DNA from: Streptomyces sp. 2131.1
GTDB taxonomy: Bacteria; Actinomycetota; Actinomycetes; Streptomycetales; Streptomycetaceae
Direction: 5' to 3'
Length of the DNA stretch: 64,000 nt
Assembly (NCBI RefSeq): GCF_900105515.1
Contig: NZ_FNSY01000001.1
Location: forward strand, 868,001-932,000
A model generated the notes under the pieces. That model worked only from the letters and a program-made list of their open reading frames with translations, was not told the DNA's origin and did no database searches. A program made the translations under genes and the position numbers. Below, piece by piece: positions 60,172 through 64,000 of this stretch. The first letter of the stretch is position 1. Each line of letters opens with the position of its first letter.

Positions 60172-60891
60172 TCAGCCCGCCGCCAGCACGAACCACCTCG
60201 CCGGGAGGTCGATCCGCGTGCCGTCGGACAGGTTCTCCGTCTGCGGCAGGACCGTGTCGCCGCTGTCCAGGACGGTGAGCCCGGCCGCCGCGAGCAGCCG
60301 CGGGACCTCTTCGTCGGTGGCGCTCGCCGGTTTGAGCCCGTGCGCGAAGACCCGGCGCAGCTTCGGCCCCGGCCCGCCCGGGCCCTGCGAGGCCTGTTGC
60401 AGCACGTCCTTCGAGGCGGGGGTCAGCTCGGTGACGAAGGCCCGGCCGCGTTCGCCCAGGAGCGTGGCGACGGCCCGGGCGACGGCCGGCCGGGCCTCGG
60501 GGTCGCTCTGGTGGATCACCGCGCGCATGTAGACGTTCGTGTCCCCGGTGCGCTCGTGCAGGGCGCGCACGGCGTCGGCGTCGGTGAGGTCGACCCGTTC
60601 GAACTCGGCGACCTGTCCGGTGTCCGCCTTCCGGGCGTGCTCGATCGCCGCGTACGAGAGGTCCACCCCGATCGCACGGGGGAAGAGGGTCGCCAGGTGG
60701 CGGGTCTGCGTGCCGTTGCCGCAGCCGAGGTCGACGACGGGCAGCGTGGCATCGGCGTGCGGCAGGAGCAGCCGGCTGTGCGGTACGGCGCTCAGCCCCG
60801 GCTCCGCGTCCCAGATGGCCTCGCCGGGTTCGTCCGACGTGGCCGCCCAGTACCCTTCCCACGCCTCGCGGTATTGCTGTGACACACCCAT
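60172..60891 (-). CDS. Class I SAM-dependent methyltransferase
   Basis: A 239-residue methyltransferase. It begins GVSQQYREAWEGYWAA, then motif I PVVDLGCGNGTQTRHL near residue 55, AIGVDLSYAAIEHARK and the conserved NVYMRAVIHQS. The C-terminus (TRIDLPARWFVLAAG) closes the fold. ATG 60891 has GGGAG 5 nt upstream; ATG 60903 is an alternative. It is convergent with the LysR gene across the duplicated fragment. The substrate is unknown. Confidence 0.87.
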   Translation of the reverse strand: MGVSQQYREAWEGYWAATSDEPGEAIWDAEPGLSAVPHSRLLLPHADATLPVVDLGCGNGTQTRHLATLFPRAIGVDLSYAAIEHARKADTGQVAEFERVDLTDADAVRALHERTGDTNVYMRAVIHQSDPEARPAVARAVATLLGERGRAFVTELTPASKDVLQQASQGPGGPGPKLRRVFAHGLKPASATDEEVPRLLAAAGLTVLDSGDTVLPQTENLSDGTRIDLPARWFVLAAG

Positions 60892-60985
60892 GCGTACTCC
60901 CAAGTCCCTTGGTCCAGGCTCTTCTTGCTCAGCCAGGGACTACTGCCCAGAGGTGTCCCGGGGCAAGGGTGCGGACACAAACTCC

Positions 60986-63427
60986 TCAGCGACGAAGGCT
61001 GTTGGCCCGGGGACGGGGAACGCGGGAGAGGGCCAGCTCGAACCAGACGGTCTTGCCGCGCGCGGTGCCGCTGGTGCCCCACTCCTTGGCGAGGCTGCTC
61101 ACCACCATGAGGCCCCGGCCGAACTCGTCGCTCTCGGTGACCCCGAGGAGCGAGGCGGGCGCGGGCTCGTCGTCGGCGACCTCGCACAGCAGCGCGTCCG
61201 TACGGACCAGCCGGAGCCCGATGTGGTGGGTCCGGCCGTGCTTGAAGGCGTTGGTCACCAGCTCGCTGACCATCAGCTCGGCGGCCTCCACGGCGTCCGG
61301 CAGCTCCCAGTCGAGCAGCTTGCCGCGCACCAGGCGGCGGGCCCGGGCGACCTCGCGGGGGTCGAGGGCGAGCTGCCACTCGGCGACGTCCTCGTCCCCG
61401 ATCCCGTTCAGCCGGGCCATCAGCAGCGCGACGTCGTCCTTGCGGCCGCCGCCGGTGTTGAGAGCGCGGATGATGGTGTCGCAGGCGTCGTCCATCGACG
61501 CGGCGGGGTGCGCGGCGGACGCGCAGAGCGCGGCGAGCCCGGCACCGATGTCCTGGCCGCGCACCTCCACCAGGCCGTCCGTGCACAGGACGAGACGGTC
61601 GCCGGGGCGGACCCGCACGGTGGCGGTCTCGAAGGCGACACCGCCGACGCCGATGGGCGCCCCGGTCGGCAGGTCGAGCAGTTCGGCACGGCCGTCCTCG
61701 GCGCGGACCAGCACGGGCGGGATGTGGCCGGCGTTGGCGATCTGGAGCTCGCCCGCGATGGGGTCGTACACCGCGTACAGGCAGGTCGCGAGGTACTGCT
61801 CCCCGAGCCGCTGCGCCAGGTCGTCGAGGTTGCGCAGGAGCTGGGCCGGCGGCATCTCCACGGTCGCCATCGTCAGTACGGCGGTACGCAACTGGCCCAT
61901 CATCGCCGCAGAGTTGAGGCCGTGGCCCATGACGTCGCCGACGACCAACGCGGTACGCGAGCCGGGGAGCTTCACCGAGTCGAACCAGTCGCCGCCGATC
62001 CGGCCGAGCCGGGTGCCGGGCAGATAGCGGGTGGCGATGTCGCAACCGGCCATGCGGGGCTCGACCTTGGGCAGCATGCTGTCCTGGAGCGTCTCGGCGA
62101 CGTTCTCCTGGTACGTGTACATGCGGGCGTTGTCCAGGACGAGCCCGGCCCTCGCGGCGAGTTCGGCGCCGGTGGTGCGGTCCATGCCGTCGAACTGCTC
62201 GCGGCCGGGGCGGCGCATCAGGACCATGAAGCCGAGGACCACGTCACGGGCCTTGAGCGGCACGATGAGCAGCGAGCGGTCGGTGATCAGGGGTCGCAGG
62301 TCGCGCTTCTCGAACTCGCCCGAGATGCGGTTGCTCAGCTCCGGGCTCACATGGGGGACGACGACGGGCTCGCCGGTGACCATGCACTGGAAGAACGGGG
62401 TGTGTTCGGGGAAGGCGATGGCCTCGCCGACGGGCACGGTGTCGTCCCAGCGGCCCGGCTCGTCGTTGTGCTCGACCCAGACGCGGTGCCAGATGGTGGT
62501 GACGTCGGGCGGCCCGTCGGGGAAGCCCTCACCGGCGAGGACGGCGGCGCGCAGGTGCGTACCGGCGAAGTCGGCGAAGCGGGGCACGGCGGCGCTGGTG
62601 ACTTCACGGATGGTGCGTTCGAGGTCGAGGGAGGTGCCGATGCGGCCGCTCACCTCGTTGAGGAACTCCAGCCGCTCGCGGACCGCCGCGTATTCCAGGT
62701 CCAGTTCCGGGCGGGGTACGACGCGCTGCGGGACCACCGCCTCTTCCGGGCCGTACCGCTCCTCGCGCACCGACGGCCCACCGGCGCGCTTCGGCACACC
62801 CCAGTCCGGGGTGACGGGGATGCGGTCGTGGTGGCTGAACTCCAGTACGGGGTAGCCCAGTTCGAGGACCTGGGCGACGATCCTGGTGGCTTCCTGGACG
62901 CTCATGTTCGGCAGGATCTCCGGCAGCCGCGCGGACAGCTCCACATGGCCCGGGAAGTCGGTGTGCCGGGCGAAGCCGGGGGCGACCGTACGGGCCGTGC
63001 CGTCCTCGCCGTCCGCCGCGTCGCGCAGATGGGTGCGGTCGGCGGCGAGCACCAGCAGCCGCTCCGGTCCGGGGCCGACGAGCGGGTAGGCCCACCACAG
63101 CACGTCGACCCGGCCGCGCCCCGGCTCGTCGACCCGGGCCCGGCCCGCCGCCGGGTAGTCGAAGTCCCCGCTGAGCGAGCTGTCCAGCGTGGGGCCCTGC
63201 TCGGCGTACGCCCCGCCGTTTCCGGCCAGCACACCGGCAACCGGCAGCAGTTCACCGGCCGGGCAGCCCACCGCCTCCTCGCGTGGGACGCCGAAGAGCC
63301 TTCTCGCACCGGACGACCAGTGCGAGACGCGTCCCTCCGTGTCGACGACGGCCACGGCGAGCGGCACACGGCCCGCCGCGGCGTCACGCTGCTGTGGTGT
63401 CCTCTGCGGCGGCACACCGAGGTCCAT
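60986..63427 (-). CDS. PAS-GAF-PP2C (SpoIIE/RsbU) phosphatase with HATPase domain
   Basis: An 813-residue signalling protein. Domains in order: PAS (about 15-70; LAVAVVDTEGRVSHWSSGAR), GAF (about 245-430; FLNEVSGRIGTSLDLERT), SpoIIE-type PP2C phosphatase (about 445-650; RIGGDWFDSVKLPG, VVGDVMGHGLNSA, VLCTDGLVEVRG), and a C-terminal RsbW-like HATPase (about 670-795; AELMVSELVTNAFKHG, GRGLMVVSSL). Such proteins sense a signal and control an anti-sigma-factor antagonist by dephosphorylation and phosphorylation. No STAS partner or sigma factor is adjacent. AAGGAG lies 10 nt before ATG 63427. Confidence 0.93.
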   Translation of the reverse strand: MDLGVPPQRTPQQRDAAAGRVPLAVAVVDTEGRVSHWSSGARRLFGVPREEAVGCPAGELLPVAGVLAGNGGAYAEQGPTLDSSLSGDFDYPAAGRARVDEPGRGRVDVLWWAYPLVGPGPERLLVLAADRTHLRDAADGEDGTARTVAPGFARHTDFPGHVELSARLPEILPNMSVQEATRIVAQVLELGYPVLEFSHHDRIPVTPDWGVPKRAGGPSVREERYGPEEAVVPQRVVPRPELDLEYAAVRERLEFLNEVSGRIGTSLDLERTIREVTSAAVPRFADFAGTHLRAAVLAGEGFPDGPPDVTTIWHRVWVEHNDEPGRWDDTVPVGEAIAFPEHTPFFQCMVTGEPVVVPHVSPELSNRISGEFEKRDLRPLITDRSLLIVPLKARDVVLGFMVLMRRPGREQFDGMDRTTGAELAARAGLVLDNARMYTYQENVAETLQDSMLPKVEPRMAGCDIATRYLPGTRLGRIGGDWFDSVKLPGSRTALVVGDVMGHGLNSAAMMGQLRTAVLTMATVEMPPAQLLRNLDDLAQRLGEQYLATCLYAVYDPIAGELQIANAGHIPPVLVRAEDGRAELLDLPTGAPIGVGGVAFETATVRVRPGDRLVLCTDGLVEVRGQDIGAGLAALCASAAHPAASMDDACDTIIRALNTGGGRKDDVALLMARLNGIGDEDVAEWQLALDPREVARARRLVRGKLLDWELPDAVEAAELMVSELVTNAFKHGRTHHIGLRLVRTDALLCEVADDEPAPASLLGVTESDEFGRGLMVVSSLAKEWGTSGTARGKTVWFELALSRVPRPRANSLRR

Positions 63428-63582
63428 GAGGGGGAGGCTCCTTCCTCACCGCGACATTCCGCGGCACGTGACTCCACGGTACGGGGCCGTGACCGGCGTC
63501 CGCGGGTCATCGGCGGAATCGCCCCCGAGGGTGGTGCGCCCCGCGCGTCCGGGGGCGCAACCCCGCTTCACGGCCCGGGTGT

Positions 63583-64000
63583 TCAGTCCTCGTGCCCGAG
63601 CTGGAGGTCCCGTTCGGTGCGTCCGCCGCCCGCGACCTGGAGAACGGTGGCGACGGGCGGGTAGCCGGCCGCGATCACGGTGTACTCGCCGGTGGACAGG
63701 TCCACGAAGCGGAAAGCCCCGTCCGGCCCGGTGGTCACGGTGTCGACGACGTTTCCGGCCGCGTCCAGGAGTGTGACCCGGGCGTCCTCGACGGGCCGCC
63801 CGGCACTGGCCCTTACGACACCGCGCAGCACGGCGCCGCCGGCCAGCTCGATGTCCTGCCGGGTCTCCCTGGCCGCCTGCACGCTGACCGGCAGCGCGGC
63901 GGGCCGGAACGCCGGGGCGGAGGCGGCGAGGGTGTACTCGCCGGCGACCAGTTCCGTGATCACGTAGCCGCCCTCGCGGCCGCTGCGCGTGGAGGCGACG
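63583..64000 (-). CDS. C-terminus of a protein with carboxypeptidase-regulatory-like repeats (cut by window edge)
   Basis: An open frame of 138 codons runs from the window edge to a stop at 63583. It contains at least one full beta-sandwich repeat of the CarboxypepD_reg/SdrC-like type (AVLRGVVRASAGRPVEDARVTLLD, GAFRFVDLSTGEYTVIAAGY) and part of another (LVAGEYTLAASAPAF). In Streptomyces such repeats often form the tail of an MFS transporter or a surface protein; the missing N-terminus decides. Confidence 0.75.
   Translation of the reverse strand, partial: VASTRSGREGGYVITELVAGEYTLAASAPAFRPAALPVSVQAARETRQDIELAGGAVLRGVVRASAGRPVEDARVTLLDAAGNVVDTVTTGPDGAFRFVDLSTGEYTVIAAGYPPVATVLQVAGGGRTERDLQLGHED

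Noticed and set aside
58646..60532. Plus-strand frame through the LysR region containing the reductase-like peptide
   Set aside because: The peptide comes only from the 69-bp duplicated fragment; the rest is shadow sequence of LysR and neighbours.

Overview
The window is high-GC actinobacterial chromosome and almost certainly Streptomyces. The evidence is strong GC bias at third codon positions, GTG and TTG starts with AAGGAG-type ribosome sites, many LacI, ROK, LysR, IclR, AraC and MmyB regulators, a SecDF fusion protein, a very short MreB-like protein, and a rare TTA leucine codon in a regulator. The species cannot be named from the sequence. I see no rRNA or tRNA gene, insertion sequence, prophage or CRISPR array. 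Both ends cut through genes.

Layout. 1-5076: a minus-strand sugar-import operon (ROK regulator, RbsA-type ATPase, RbsC-type permease, Tat lipoprotein binding protein, start of a Gfo/Idh/MocA dehydrogenase). 5251-11484: a FabH-like ketosynthase, fdhD, a bile-acid-type symporter, an acyl-CoA synthetase and an aldo/keto reductase. 11566-17480: small regulators and enzymes, including an AraC regulator (with a TTA codon) coupled to a His-rich methyltransferase and divergent from an NmrA-like protein, a second methyltransferase, a LysR regulator, pterin dehydratase and an MmyB-type regulator. 17531-23651: SecDF, a secreted Pro/Ala-rich protein, a short MreB-like protein and NAD-dependent DNA ligase, all on the minus strand. 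23652-26672: a secreted DUF1996 protein with three GAGAGCGCTCTC palindromes upstream, a DUF305 lipoprotein and a LacI regulator. 26673-37214: a holin-like/alkaline phosphatase fusion, two metallo-beta-lactamase-fold proteins, a DedA protein, an aminotransferase-like protein lacking the PLP lysine, an IclR regulator, a PAP2/lipid-kinase fusion, a methyltransferase and a VOC protein.

37287-49744 is dominated by a mannan-utilisation locus: beta-mannosidase (GH2) coupled to a LacI regulator, a divergent lipoprotein/two-permease importer with no ATPase of its own, a ROK sugar kinase, and a secreted GH5 mannanase ending in two CBM10 modules. A perfect palindrome, GACAACGTTGTC, lies in front of both the kinase and the mannanase. 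The likely flow is extracellular mannan cleavage, import of mannooligosaccharides powered by a shared ATPase such as MsiK, cytoplasmic release of mannose, and phosphorylation.

49961-64000 holds transketolase, an acetyltransferase, a LapA-like protein, a tightly coupled peptidase operon (D-aminopeptidase DppA, M20 peptidase, S9 peptidase, LD-carboxypeptidase) suited to breaking down cell-wall peptides, an aldo/keto reductase divergent from a LysR gene, a methyltransferase, a PAS-GAF-PP2C-HATPase phosphatase, and the end of a protein with carboxypeptidase-regulatory-like repeats. A 69-bp inverted copy of part of the aldo/keto reductase gene lies just past the LysR gene.
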